Shown here in pieces: positions 39,251 to 51,964 of a stretch of DNA of 64,000 nucleotides. The notes beneath the pieces were generated by a model. That model searched no databases. It had not been told where the DNA came from and saw nothing but the letters and a program-made list of their open reading frames with translations. A program made the position numbers and the translations under genes. The stretch comes from Homalodisca vitripennis (taxonomy: Eukaryota; Arthropoda; Insecta; Hemiptera; Cicadellidae): NCBI RefSeq assembly GCF_021130785.1, contig NC_060214.1, positions 3,437,001 through 3,501,000 on the forward strand, written 5' to 3'. Position 1 is the first letter of the stretch. Every line of letters begins with the position of its first letter.

Positions 39251-39809
39251 GATAATATACGGGTAACAGTAATGCAGATAGTAAGGTGCTAAAGCATTTA
39301 GACACGTAGTATATAGGCTATGATTCACTGCACAAAGGAGAGCAGGAGCGCCAGGCAAACCGGTCTGCACTGCTCAGCGTCTGACTCATAACTGCATCTG
39401 TCTATGTCTGACTTAATTATGTACATCACCTAAAAAAATTGACGAAATTACAACCTGCTTTTATTTTTCAATTGGCCCAACGATTTTTATCCCTGAGTTT
39501 AATCCCTGAAGTATATATAGACGAGGTTGAATACTCGGCTTGATTCCGTAACCCAACTCCGAGGTTCCCAGGTTTACAAGGATTTGTCTCCATCATGCCA
39601 TACCTTACTGTGCTCCAAGTCAGTTTTGGTATAACGAGTTTATAAAGCCTTGCTCGTTATGGTTTATTTGTAAAGAATTATGAACCTTAATTTTAACGTA
39701 GCATATGCTTTTGATTTCGTTGTTTAAACTATAAAGTATATCTGCGCTGACCCAGGTTAAACTAGCTAGTACAATATCAGCTGTTTTAGCAATACACAAT
39801 GGAAAGCTA
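39251..39809. other. No gene seen; includes LINE 5' flank
   Basis: Nothing recognised. The exact 5' end of the LINE could not be fixed; it may extend to about 39400. Confidence 0.5.
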
Positions 39810-39947
39810 TGACTCTTTTATTATTGGTTCATGCTAAATGAACTTCTTAAAACCATACTGTGACTCCAAATTGGTTTATTACAGATGTCTAATCTGTTTG
39901 ATACTTTGGGATTTTATTACAAAGCGGCCTAATCTCGACTGATGGTT
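39810..39947 (+). repeat. Dispersed repeat, uninterrupted copy of the Polinton target
   Basis: Matches 51303-51457 in the same orientation through blocks TTTTATTATT, TTCATGCTA, TGTGACTCC, TAATCTGTTTGATACTTT and CGACTGATGGTT. Similarity stops after GATGGTT at 39947, where this copy continues GACTGATTGG and the other enters the Polinton. Confidence 0.85.
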
Positions 39948-40052
39948 GACTGATTGGTTGGTCTTCCAATTTTATGTATGAAGCTTCGATTAATTTTCTT
40001 TTAAAGAAATAAGATTCCTTATGTATTATGTTGGCTTTATCCTAATTCATAT

Positions 40053-40765
40053 GATGGTCTTCGGACCAACAATGATGTGCATTTTTTAAATTTTATATTA
40101 GAACCTTTCTCGTGTATTCTGTGTGTGTTATTGTATGCCTTCGTTTAGTGGTTATTTTTGTCTCGCCTATGTATTCCCTACGGTTTTAAATAAAGACCCA
40201 ACGGATTCATTTGAACGCAGGGTAGCAAACCTTAGAAAACACAAAGAAAATTTTTGTTCAACACAAAAGATACATTTATGTCAAAATTAACTCCTCACCA
40301 GTTCAAACCCCCGTGGCCTTCCCAAAGTCTACAAACCTAGTATCCCTCTCCGACTTATCCTTAGTTCTAGTGATTCAACTTTCAGGGAATTGTCTAAAGT
40401 TAAAGTATTTTTAGTTATTTTAACGCCATTGGGTATAAAAAACTAACTCCGGTCAAAAATTTCATCTTGTCGTTTCTACAAAATCCCTGAAGTTGACTAA
40501 TTAGTCATTGTTTTGACGTTGAAAGCCTTTTTACAAATGTACCAGTTAGGAGAAAATTATAAGAATAGGCAGAAAGTATAACATTAGTGCCACGTTTAAA
40601 CACACAATACTCTTAGACAAAGTCTCGTAAAAATTAAACCAAGGAAATTCATAGGCGAGACAAAAGACCATTAAACGTAAGGATAAAATAACACAAGGAA
40701 AACACGAGAAAGCGTCTCACAGAAAAGCCAAAAACTGCACATCTTTGTTGGTCCAAAGGCCATCA
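40053..40765. mobile_element. Foldback element, about 715 bp
   Basis: 40053-40172 is an imperfect inverted match to 40648-40765. Paired blocks: ATGATGGTCTTCGGACCAAC / GTTGGTCCAAAGGCCATCA, CTTTCTCGTGT / ACACGAGAAAG, and GTCTCGCCTATG / CATAGGCGAGAC (written as the plus strand at each end). The internal 475 bp has no recognisable gene. Confidence 0.78.
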
Positions 40766-41860
40766 AGGTTCAAGATATTTATTGACAATATACAATACAT
40801 GCAATAAGTCTCGTAAAATGTAGAGCACAGTAATAAAAGCTATGGTAAGGTGCAGTATGATAACTAGGCTAGATAAAGTCAATTCGCATTCAAAGTATTA
40901 AACTATGAGTATGGTTAAACATAACATAGAATAAAAAAGTAAAGTACATATATGGTAAGTCACATAACAGTTCAAAAGAGAAACAAACAGTAATAAATAA
41001 ATAATAATATAAACACACAAATTATTAAAAATAATATTTTTCTTGTCAGACTAAGACTGTTAGCATTAAAAAATCCTGTTATAGCGTTAGAACTGTAGTT
41101 AAGTTTTAGTTCTAATATGTGATCACTTTCACCAGTGACGGATAGGCCAAGTAATCAGCAAACAGGTATGGATGGCTCACTCCATCCTTCTCACAGTGGG
41201 GAGATCATTCATATAAATGATGAAAATAATTGGTCCCAGCACAGAACCCGGTGGAAACACCGCGCTCTACTAAATAGACATAAAACTAGACATAATACCA
41301 TCCAATAATACAGCTTAGTATCAATCAGTGAAGTAAGATGCGAAAAACTTAAAACTAGGGTCATAGCTCCATAAAAGGATATTTGATTTGTAAAATACTA
41401 TGATACTTAGTGTCAGTGTCGAATGCTTTTGTAAGGTCATACAATGTTCCAGCAACACTCAGCCCATTTTCAAGACCATCAGAACATCTTTTGTATAAAG
41501 GACAGCACAGCATCAGTAGTGCTATGTCCATACCAAATTTGAAAGTGCTAAATAGGTTTTTTTATAATATACAAGTTGGTGGTTGGCCAATGGAATTCAG
41601 ACAAAAATAACGAGTGAAGGGCACATGAAGATACCATCATGATCTGACACTAAAATTGGAACCACTTCAGCAGTTTGGTTGTATTGTAACAAAATTGTCC
41701 TAATACGAACCAATATTTACATTTTACTTGGCTTTGTGACAACCGTTATAGCAGGTTGCAGCCCGAAAGTATTTAGGAGAGTAAGGAATTCCACTGAGTC
41801 ATATTTATCAGAAAGTATATTGATATTGAAGTCACCAGTAACTGCAGTACTAACAGAATG
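40766..41860 (-). mobile_element. Decayed LINE copy with internal deletion
   Basis: The minus strand shows an AATAAATATCTTGAACC-type 3' tail at about 40768, an RT motif PGSVLGPIIFIIYMNDL at 41200-41275, a decayed motif A region around 41425-41445 and an endonuclease-like VTGDFNIN at 41815-41850. The endonuclease and RT parts are much closer than in an intact ORF2, so a large internal piece is lost. Confidence 0.7.
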
Positions 41861-44800
41861 GAAAGTTTATAAATCTGGTTATGTAAATTTGAACAATTGA
41901 TTTAATTGTATTTGTAACTCTGTAGAGATTAATGACAACATAAGTCCCTGCACATTCCAGGTTAGGAAAGTAAAATGCACACAGTTATTGGTGCTTCGAT
42001 AGCACTAGTCATCAGTTGTTCTCCGGACATACATTGTTATTGGAGATTAAAGTTTCCCTTTTGGTAAAATATTTACTGAAATATGGCCGAGTTTCCTTTG
42101 GCCAAAACTCAGAGGAGAAGGCATTGGTGATTAGATCACTGGGTAGCCCTACCTTAGAAGAAGAATCAAATTTAGGGTGATTTAAGCTGAGCTTTTCCGC
42201 CGTAACATCATCAGTGAGAAAATACTTCATATCATCTTCTTCAAACTCGGGACAGATATGAGGATAAAAACAAAAATTTTTCCTGTCAACTGTTTTAAGG
42301 CTATATTTAACCTCACAACTGCCAACAACAATCTGTCTCTTCCATGGCTGTTTTTAGTCAAATTATTGGCGGTTTGGTAAATCCAATAAATCATTTTTTT
42401 CTCTCTTTCCCAAACCACTAGCCAATCATCTACGAGGTCAACATTTTAAGATTGTTACATTGTGTTGGAAGAACAGCAGAAGATGAACTTGATAATAGTC
42501 TATAGATAGGCCTAGTTTGTTATTATTAGTTCTCGTCTATGGTCTGTTGTTGCTACCAACTAAATTGATAGTTTTCACTTTGTCTGAATTCGATTCAGTA
42601 GTAGATACTTGTAAGAAATGGTGTGAATCATTGTCGCTTCTACGATCACCGATACATTTTATTTATACGCCACTATGATTCCAGCGTCATCATTAGTGCA
42701 TGAGCGATATGGTCCGGGAGCTAAACCGGCAATGTTGATATTATTGCATATAGACTCCAGTTTCTCATTAATTTTAGATTTTCAGCAACAAAACATTTAA
42801 CATGAACTTCCTAGGATCCCACCAGGATGTAGAGATTAAAATATTGCTCTGATGTTACATTGTGCTTCCTCACAGATTTTAACCTACAATTGTTGTTCAC
42901 AAATCCACGTCATACAATCACTAACTAAATGACAGAAATTGTTTATTTTAGCACACTCAGCGTGAAACCATATTTCACAAATTATATCATCATCATTGAT
43001 TTGTTTCTTGGAAGAGCTACACTAGCTTGCATAATTCTTGTTCGCCTTCTTTGGTATGAACTGAGATGAAGCCCACGAAACTTTACATGTTACATCAGAC
43101 AAGAGAGACACAATGAAAGATTAACTTTCGTAAGTAGTATTTACATAATTTGCACGCATATACATAAATATATAATTTTACAAAAATGGTACACGTAAGA
43201 GTTTGAGTCATATTTTACAACAATTATAGACATAAAACAACACAAAACATTGATAGAAATAATAAGTCATCTTGTTATTTATTAAAAACATTTCTTATTT
43301 GTAAAACAATCGTAATGCTAAAAATGAGCAGCCCCACAGTTTCCAAAACCCATTAGCTAATGTATTAAACATCCTTTTTAAAAATCAGTGAGTTTAAATT
43401 GTTAAAAGCCTAAGCGGAACATTAAGTTCACTCTGCAGGCTACCATTATGTGCCAAAGAGCTTTTAGGCTTTCTAAAATTAAAATTATAAACCTTATTTT
43501 AAAGAATTTTGAACTTGACTAAAAGCAGACATTTAAGTTATTATAATGATATGTGTATATACATATATATATAAATATATATATGTATATAATTATTTAT
43601 ATATCATAAATTAAATAAATAACAAACTCCGTTCGTCCTATATCCTGCGTTACTAAAACTCTTTTTATCTTCATATTTTAGGTTTTGGCAGATACATCAC
43701 AACAATTGTAGGCTTTAAATCACTGGAATTATGATACGTTAAAACACTTCCCTTATCACAGTGCCTCATGGGGATCTCCACCTTACACTTGTGAGAAGGA
43801 AGAGGCGACATTTAAATCCCTGACACAAGTCCATGCATTTTTGAAGTTTTAATAAAACCAGCAGATGGGTAAAATGCGGTAAAAACTTAAGTTTGCGGAG
43901 TATAATTATCTATTTTTTTACAACTCAATAAAGTAAAAATAAGAATAAGTTGTAATAAATAATAATAAATACGTGAGAGACGCCGGTACTTGAACACTAA
44001 AGGGTTAATGTAACCAGCAATCATTAAATAATTAAATATAAAATAAAAAAAGAATTTAAAAAAATTTATGAAATACTTATTTGCGCCAATTAAACTATTA
44101 TTTCAAAATGGATATATTTTACATTAAAATATTCAATGTATACTTCAATGTAAAATTTCAGGCAAATAATTTTTGCTATAAAAATAAGGATTTTCTCAAG
44201 GAGGTGGCTTTTACGTATAAAAAATGTAGAGAAGATGCCTCAGAGTGTATGTGCTGAATGATGGAGGGAACACAAAGTTGAATCTTTGTTTGTTTGTGTG
44301 GACACCACCCTGTTACGTCTATTTACGATAGTTCGAGTATAATTAGAACATAACATTTTCCTTCTTTCTCTTTCTATAATGTTGGAAAAGTTTAGAAAAG
44401 CTCTTCTTTTATTGAAACTAGTATGATTTATTATTGCATAATCGTTTAATTTTACGCCCTGAAAGGTTTTAAATATATCAGTTAAGTTAGAAACTTAAAA
44501 AATTATGGAGTTAAGTTTAGGGTGAATGATCTGATTAATGTATTCTTAATTAAGCTTTCTTATACTATTTCAACTATTTAATATCATATTTTACGTGGTA
44601 TTGTACCGTTAATTAGTTAATTAAACTTTCATATAATGTAAATTTTGCAACCTAGTCAGCCAGTATAATTTAATATTATTTTTATCCAATGTTCCGGAAC
44701 TAAATTATTGGGCGGAGTAACTACCTAATTGGCACGCGTATGAATATTTTCTTCTAACCCTTGGTAGCAGCCCAACTATGTGACCGAGCAGACCTCGCGC

Positions 44801-44929
44801 GCTTTGTGCGCGGGTTTACGTGTCCCACGTGTCTCACGGCTCACAGGGCACATATTATTTGAGTAGATGGCTACCAGTTTATTAACTTCTACTCATCGTC
44901 TAGTAACCACCGACTAGACATAACCCTTC
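41861..44929. other. AT-rich DNA, no gene seen
   Basis: The left part (to about 42900) may hold more LINE debris, but I could not match it. An AT microsatellite lies at about 43553-43610. A GC-rich inverted repeat GCGCGC(TTTGT)GCGCG sits at about 44798-44813. Confidence 0.5.
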
Positions 44930-45285
44930 CTAGACTACAGCGCCATTGTCTCGTGCCAAGACGCCGACACCCGGTTGTGAGTCTACACATTGCGAAGGGA
45001 AGTAAAATCTTAATGTCTTATAAAGTAAAACATCGTAGGCATAATTTCAGAGAACATTGGATATCTTAGGCCCACCTAGAAGATATACGTTTTTAGTTAT
45101 TATATTCTAATTGGCAGCAACGTGGCATTACATAACTTTTCCTATACCATCTAAAAGTGGTGCTTGTAAGTTTTCGTAATTAAACTGAACTTATAAGTAA
45201 ACTTTCCATTTCTAGTATTTATTACTACGACCTCAGAAGTCACCACCCTCATGTGTTATCGTCCAACGGTACAGTGTATCCTACT
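44930..45285 (+). repeat. Dispersed repeat, copy 2 (partner at 100-440)
   Basis: Same orientation and block order as 100-440, including GACTACAGC, GGCAGCAACGTGGCA, AAAAGTGGTGCTT and ACTACGACCTC. Divergence is considerable, so the copies are old. Confidence 0.7.
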
Positions 45286-48200
45286 AAAATGTACAAGAAT
45301 AAATGTTTATGCTATGGTCTCTATTTTACTTTTTATTATTTCTTGTAAAAGATTATTTTGTTCAAAATTAAAGTGTTACTATTTTGTATTTATTACATGT
45401 GAAAAATAAATAGTGTACACTAACATAAATACAAATAACATAGTACTGTATAACTTAGGAGGTTATACGACTTTGATATCAGACATAGTAAGGCAGTTTT
45501 AGATATAGTATTTTTGTTTAATATAATATAAGCTACTAGTTCTACATGTATTAGCTTTTTTAGAAATTTTTTTAACTGCATTATCTTTTGTTTATACCTA
45601 ACTGAGCTAAAGTTGCTATTAATAGTCCTTTATTAGTATTTGAAAATTCTATAAAATTGGCAAAATGTGATCTATTACACTATAATCGTATTTGATTACG
45701 TTTGAGCCCAAAAATTTATTTAGTATACATAATCGCTATGTTTGGCTATGGGTTATTATTTATCTAAAAACAATAAAAAAATCATGTGGCAGAATTGCAT
45801 ATAGGTAATTATTATACAAAATAATTCTTTAGAAAACAAATAATTCAAGTTTTAAGACTTTTACTAGTCAAATTCTAACAAATATAGAATTTTTAGAAAA
45901 CTGAAACGTAATAAAACTAATGGGTGTGAATAAATACATTTACATCCTGATACCAGGGATATTCTCAGTAATAATCTCTCTTTAGTCTCTTATAAGTCCC
46001 ATATTAGTCCCAGTTATTACTGCAAATAATAATGAAATGATTGCCATGTGATTTCAACAAGTTTGAGCAGCTGTGAAATCTGATATGACGGCAATTATTA
46101 TTTAGAACAAAATAAACTTGTATGTACTTAAAAGCAATTTAATATTGTAACGTTTATAAGAAATTGCTTAACCCATAATACTTAACCTTAAACATAATGT
46201 GTTCATAATATTCTGTAGGTGTGTGCGAATAGATAGTTCTTTTCATGCACCTTCCTTTGGAACTAGCCATTGAATATCTTAAGAAATTTCTGTATGTTTG
46301 CGTGGAATTTTGCACAAGCATTTTCTGCAATTACCGTTTATCCAGAAACAAGTATTTATGCTATTTTTAAAGCGTATAAGAATTGTTGGCCTCTCAAATA
46401 TATTTGTTTTGACGTGTATGATATAATTACAATCGCTCGCAAACAACTTAATTACAATTACTAGTTAATTTAAACACAAATTTAGGTGTGATTTTTGCAC
46501 TAGAAGCAACTGAAATGACGTGATTTGAATTTCCCGCTCATTGTGTAAGTGTTGTTGAGCTACAAGATAGAGTGACTCGCATCATGTTTAAACAGACAGA
46601 TTTCTATTTCATAAATAACCTCATTCCATTCCTAAACGTCTTTATATTTGTGGACTTATTGAACATCTCGTGTTTTTACTTATACATTTCAGTTTAAAAG
46701 TATCAGTCATATTTTTAAAGTTTATAACAGTTATTAAATTTAGAAGCTTTTTTCGTTGGAAAAATACATCAGTAGATGTTGAAAATACATTGATATTTTA
46801 TATTACTTATATATTTTAAAATTTACATAAAACATCCTTTATTAATTTAAACTGTTAATTTATTAAATTAAATGTAATTAGCTAACTATTAACTTTGATA
46901 GGCAGACTGGGGTGTTAGCAACTACTAATTGAAAAGAATAAGAAGTTTAACTTAACTAAATAATTCACCAAACCTATTATAAAAAGGTAAGTGCTATGGT
47001 GAACACAATGATGATTTATAATAATTGTTGTAAAACTCGATACTCGCTGTAGACACTGTGTTGTAGCACGGAGAGGAGCAGCGCTATAAACTGACCCAAA
47101 CCACTAATTGACCAATACGTTGCAGCAATAGTTGTGTTTGCCACAAGTGGAGCTCGTTCACTTAATTAAACGTCTTTCACATAAATACTTTAACAACTCT
47201 TCCATGGTCCGCACAACTATCCGACAGAAACACGAAAATACTACGTAGTTTAAATGTCATTTTTTAATTATCTCGAATGTACGTAGTGCATTGAAATGCG
47301 CCCCTTATTAAAAATCCCTTGACTATTTTTTCTATGTATGTTTAATCCTGAGGTGTTTTACTAAGAAAAAATATGAAAGTACCGTAATAAATTAGTTCTC
47401 AAAACCTTTACAATGATACTTATAATAATATAATATTTTTTAAGCTCGCCCTAGTAAAAATTATACACCCTTTTTTATTTATTGTTAAACGTCAAACCAT
47501 TGTTTTCCGTTAACTGGTGCAAAGAATGAAATATATTACTACCTTTCAGCACTTTCTTAAACAGTGGAGGTACTTTTGTACAGTTTACACTTATTGAAAA
47601 GATGACAAATATTTGTATTATCACCGTAAGTGCCATGCTAGTGCAATCCCCGCGTCATGGCACATTTCGCAAGCCGTTGTAGGTAATTATTTCAGTCGTC
47701 AATGTTATGTGATATCCAGATCCAATCACAGTCTGCAGCAATTAATTTGCTCTCTGTCAGAAATCTTAAACAATTTTGACACAGTCTTTTTTAATGACAA
47801 AATAATAATTCAATCAGATGCATTGTAGAAGCTTCTTTCTCACTCAATTTCATTAGTTTATTTAAAAATAAACACTCCATTAAAAATTGAATTTTATTTG
47901 TATAAGGCCTTTCGCCGTCATCTTAGGTTGAATGGTGATTTCATTTAAAACGAAAGATTGTATACAAAACGGTTTATTATTATCAGAGTGTTTGGTTTTA
48001 AAATAAGTAACTTCAGCCAAATGTTTTGATTAAAAATATAACGATAGAAATCAATTCAACTATTCGTGCACATTAATGGCTTTTCCATCAAGATGTATTT
48101 TCTCCTTAAAGTTAGGGGTCTACAGATATACCGCACACATCTCATAACAGCATACGTGATTATACCATACGAGTATATTTCCAAAAGTTGTACCGAGCAT

Positions 48201-48574
48201 ATATACCGTATCTAACGCAGCACCTACAGTTAACTCTACTATCTATTGGCTAAGAATCTTTACACCTGATACCTCTGTAGACTATTTCATAGGTAACTAA
48301 ACTTGAATTACTGTTAACTTTAAATAAAGAAAATACACATTTTTCTTGTGCATAATCAACCGATTATTGTTATTAGTAATAGTAATAACCTTTGTCATTA
48401 TTCTCTGTAAAGACTTGTATGGCTAGTTTATAAGCTCAAGCATATGACCTTTACCCGTTGATAAAATTTTATAGTACCAAAATGGAATTTAAGAAAGGTA
48501 CCCAATCTCGACGCTAAAATAAGTTTAATTAATTAATTATTATTTTAAAATTAATATAAGCAACATTATTTTAT
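45286..48574. other. AT-rich DNA, no gene seen
   Basis: Short frames (46270-46464, 47613-47828) have no recognisable content. Nothing else seen. Confidence 0.55.
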
Positions 48575-51000
48575 TTAGCCATATCAGCACAGATAGTAAA
48601 GTAAAATGTGTATCCATATCATCAGCACCATCTCTACATTCCTTTATATATTACTCCAACTTATATTCTTGTACTAGCTATTTTAACCCGATCAGCGCAG
48701 ATAGTAAAGTGAGATGTGTATCCATATCATCAGCACCATATACGCATTCCTGTATATATTATTACAACTTATTCTCGTACTAGCTAGTTTAAACCCGATC
48801 AGCGCAAATAGTAAATTGAGATGTGTATCCATATCACCAGCACCATATACGCATTCCTGTATATATTATTACAACTTATTCTCGTACTAGCTAGTTTAAC
48901 CCGATCAGCGCAAATAGTAAAGTGAGATGTGTATCCATATCATCAGCACCATATACGCATTCCTGTATATATTATTACAACTTATATTCCCGTACTAGCT
49001 AGTTTAAACCCGATCAGCGCAGATAGTAAAGTGAGATGTGTATCCATATCATCAGCACCATATACGCATTCCTGTATATATTATTACAACTTATATTCCC
49101 GTACTAGCTAGTTTAACCCGATCAGCGCAAATAGTAAATTGAGATGTGTATCCATATGACCAGCACCATATACGCATTCCTGTATATTTTACTGCAACTT
49201 ATATTCCCGTAGTAGCTAGTTAAACCCGATCAGCGCAGGTATTATAGTGAGATGTGTATCCATATCATCAGCACCATATACGCTTTCCTGTATAAATTAC
49301 TACAACTTATATTCCCGTACTAGCTAGTTAAAACCCGATCAGCGCAAATAGTAAATTGAGATGTGTATCCATATCACCAGCACCATATACGCATTCCTGT
49401 ATATTTTACTGCAACTTATATTCTCGTACTAGCTAGTTTAACCCGATCAGCGCAAATAGTAAAGTGAGATGTGTATCCATATCATCAGCACCATATACGC
49501 ATTCCTGTATATATTACTGCAACTTATATTCCCGTACTAGCTAGTTAAACCCGATCAGCGCAAATAGTAAATTGAGATGTGTATCCATATCAACAGCACC
49601 ATATACGCATTCCTGTATATTTTACTGCAACTTATATTCTCGTACTAGCTCGTTTAACCCGATCAGCGCAGATAGTAAAGTGAGATGTGTATCCATATCA
49701 TCAGCACCATATACGCATTCCTGTATATATTACTACAACTTATATTCTCGTACTAGCTAGTTTAAACCCGATCAGCGCAAATAGTAAATTGAGATGTGTA
49801 TCCATATCACCAGCACCATATACGCATTCCTGTATATTTTACTGCAACTTATATTCTCGTACTAGCTCGTTTAACCCGATCAGCGCAGATAGTAAAGTGA
49901 GATGTGTATCCATATCATCAGCACCATATACGCATTCCTGTATATATTACTACAACTTATATTCCCGTACTAGCTAGTTTAACCCGATCAGCGCAAATAG
50001 TAAATTGAGATGTGTATCCATATCACCAGCACCATATACGCATTCCTGTATATTTTACTGCAACTTATATTCCCGTAGTAGCTAGTTAAACCCGATCAGC
50101 GCAGGTATTATAGTGAGATGTGTATCCATATCATCAGCACCATATACGCTTTCCTGTATAAATTACTACAACTTATATTCTCGTACTAGCTAGTTTAACC
50201 CGATCAGCGCAAATAGTAAAGTGAGATGTGTATCCATATCATCAGCACCATATACGCATTCCTGTATATATTACTGCAACTTATATTCCCGTACTAGCTA
50301 GTTAAACCCGATCAGCGCAGATAGTAAAGTGAGATGTGTATCCATATCATCAGCACCATATACGCTTTCCTGTATAAATTACTACAACTTATATTCCCGT
50401 ACTAGCTAGTTTAACCCGATCAGCGCTGATAGTAAAGTGAGATGTGTATCCATATCATCAGCACCATATACGCATTCCTGTATATATTACTGCAACTTAT
50501 ATTCCCGTACTAGCTAGTTAAACCCGATCAGCGCAGATAGTAAAGTGAGATGTGTATCCATATCATAAGCACCATATATGCATTCCTGTATATATTACTA
50601 CAACTTATATTCCCGTACTAGCTAGTTAAACCCGATCAGCGCTGATAGTAAAGTGAGATGTGTATCCATATCATCAGCACCATATATGCATTCCTGTATA
50701 TATTACTACAACTTATATTCCCGTACTAGCTAGTTAAACACGATCAGCGCAGATAGTAAAGTGAGATGTGTATCCATATCATCAGCACCATATATGCATT
50801 CCTGTATATAATTACTACAACTTATATTCCCGTACTAGCTAGTTAAACCCGATCTGCGCAGATATTATAGTGAGATGTGTATCCATATCATCAGCACCAT
50901 ATACGCTTTCCTGTATAAATTACTACAACTTATATTCTCGTACTAGCTAGTTTAACCCGATCAGCGCAAATAGTAAAGTGAGATGTGTATCTATATCATC
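48575..51000. repeat. Satellite array, unit about 108 bp, with alternating variants
   Basis: About 22 copies. Each unit includes CCCGATCAGCGC, GTGTATCCATATCA, CAGCACCATATACGCATTCC and the perfect palindrome ACTAGCTAGT. Two main variants differ at linked sites: AAATAGTAAATTGAG with TATTTTACTGC, against AGATAGTAAAGTGAG with TATATTACTAC. They alternate between about 49120 and 50100. A third variant with GGTATTATAGTGAG and GCTTTCC recurs at 49235, 50105 and 50865. Confidence 0.96.
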
Positions 51001-51302
51001 CAGGTAGTTAACTAATCTAACACATAATTACAAACTAGGTTAAAATAAACCAATTACACCAGAGCGTTGCGGATCGCCTAATTCAGGAATCACAACCACC
51101 GTGTTTCGTGTAAAATTCACTAACTCTAAGACATGCACTTAATACAAAACTAAATACAATATTAATTATTAAAACTGAACTACAGAATACAGGTTACAAT
51201 AGGTCTGAATTCGCCGACCACCATCTACGACTGACCAGAGGACAATAGTAAATGGCAATCGTCACGACAGAATTAAAATAGCTAAAAGGAGGGATCAGAG
51301 AA
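51001..51302. other. Unassigned sequence between satellite and dispersed repeat
   Basis: 51001-51055 weakly matches the loop of the inverted-repeat element at 30666-30734 (CAGGTA, CTAA, TAACACATAATTACAAACTAGGTT). No gene seen. Confidence 0.5.
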
Positions 51303-51457
51303 GGGGCCTTTTTATTATTTATTCATGCTATAGGAACTATTTTAAAACAATAATGTGACTCCGCATTTGTTTTTAACAAATATATAATCTGTTTGATACT
51401 TTTGGTATTTATTTTTCTGAATTAGAAACCAAAGCAGACCAATCCCGACTGATGGTT
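51303..51457 (+). repeat. Dispersed repeat interrupted by the Polinton
   Basis: Homologous to 39810-39947. The match runs to GATGGTT (51451-51457) and then stops, defining the insertion point. Confidence 0.83.
51452..51457. other. Predicted target-site duplication, left copy (ATGGTT)
   Basis: Polintons duplicate 6 bp on insertion. The last 6 bp shared with the uninterrupted paralogue before the element starts are ATGGTT. The right copy lies outside the window, so this is a prediction. Confidence 0.5.
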
Positions 51458-51908
51458 AGTAGTTATAAAGTGTAGGTTCTGGGACAGGACCTTTGACCCC
51501 TGTTATCTCTCTGCGGGGGTCCTTATCAGTGATAACCTTTGACATTTCCGCATATTTTAAGATAAGCACGTGCCAGATAACCTTGACCCCAATTAAAAAG
51601 CAATTGACCTCAATTAAATAACAATTAGATAAGCCCGCGAGGTCGCTACTATTGTTTACGTTTCGTTATCGGCACGCGCCGGTTCGTATCGCGAATTCTT
51701 CACCTCTAGGTCATGGACCTGATATCACTGTCAGGCGTCTGCCAACCAGTCCATCAGACCGATAAGGTTTTTTTCTCTTTAAAATTAGGTGATGAATAAT
51801 ATAATGCAACGTTATCCAAAAAAAAAAAAAAACAATTCTTCTAACTATAGTACGATTGACTCGAGACTGTTTCGAGTTATATTTTTCTGCTTAATATGCA
51901 TTTTGTAA
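51458..51908. other. Left terminal region of the Polinton (expected TIR)
   Basis: Starts with AG as Polinton termini do. It holds several short repeats built on TTGACC (CCTTTGACCCC, CCTTGACCCC, ATTGACCTC at 51489-51615) and is GC-richer than its surroundings. An A run lies at 51819-51833. It should be matched by an inverted copy at the unseen right end. Confidence 0.55.
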
Positions 51909-51911
51909 GAA

Positions 51912-51917
51912 TATAAA
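51912..51917 (+). promoter_or_regulatory. TATA box before the glycoprotein-like gene
   Basis: TATAAA about 48 bp upstream of the ATG at 51965. Confidence 0.5.
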
Positions 51918-51964
51918 TGGATTGACTCGCTATTGATTTATTATTATTATTATGTGTGTTAATC

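Noticed and set aside
44790..44815. GCGCGC hairpin as a terminator or RNA gene
   Set aside because: A single short GC-rich inverted repeat with no T tract and no flanking gene; it may be part of the dispersed repeat.
48929..49977. Several short frames with the repeated peptide in the 108-bp satellite
   Set aside because: 108 is divisible by 3, so satellites of this period give frames by chance; they break at every indel variant.
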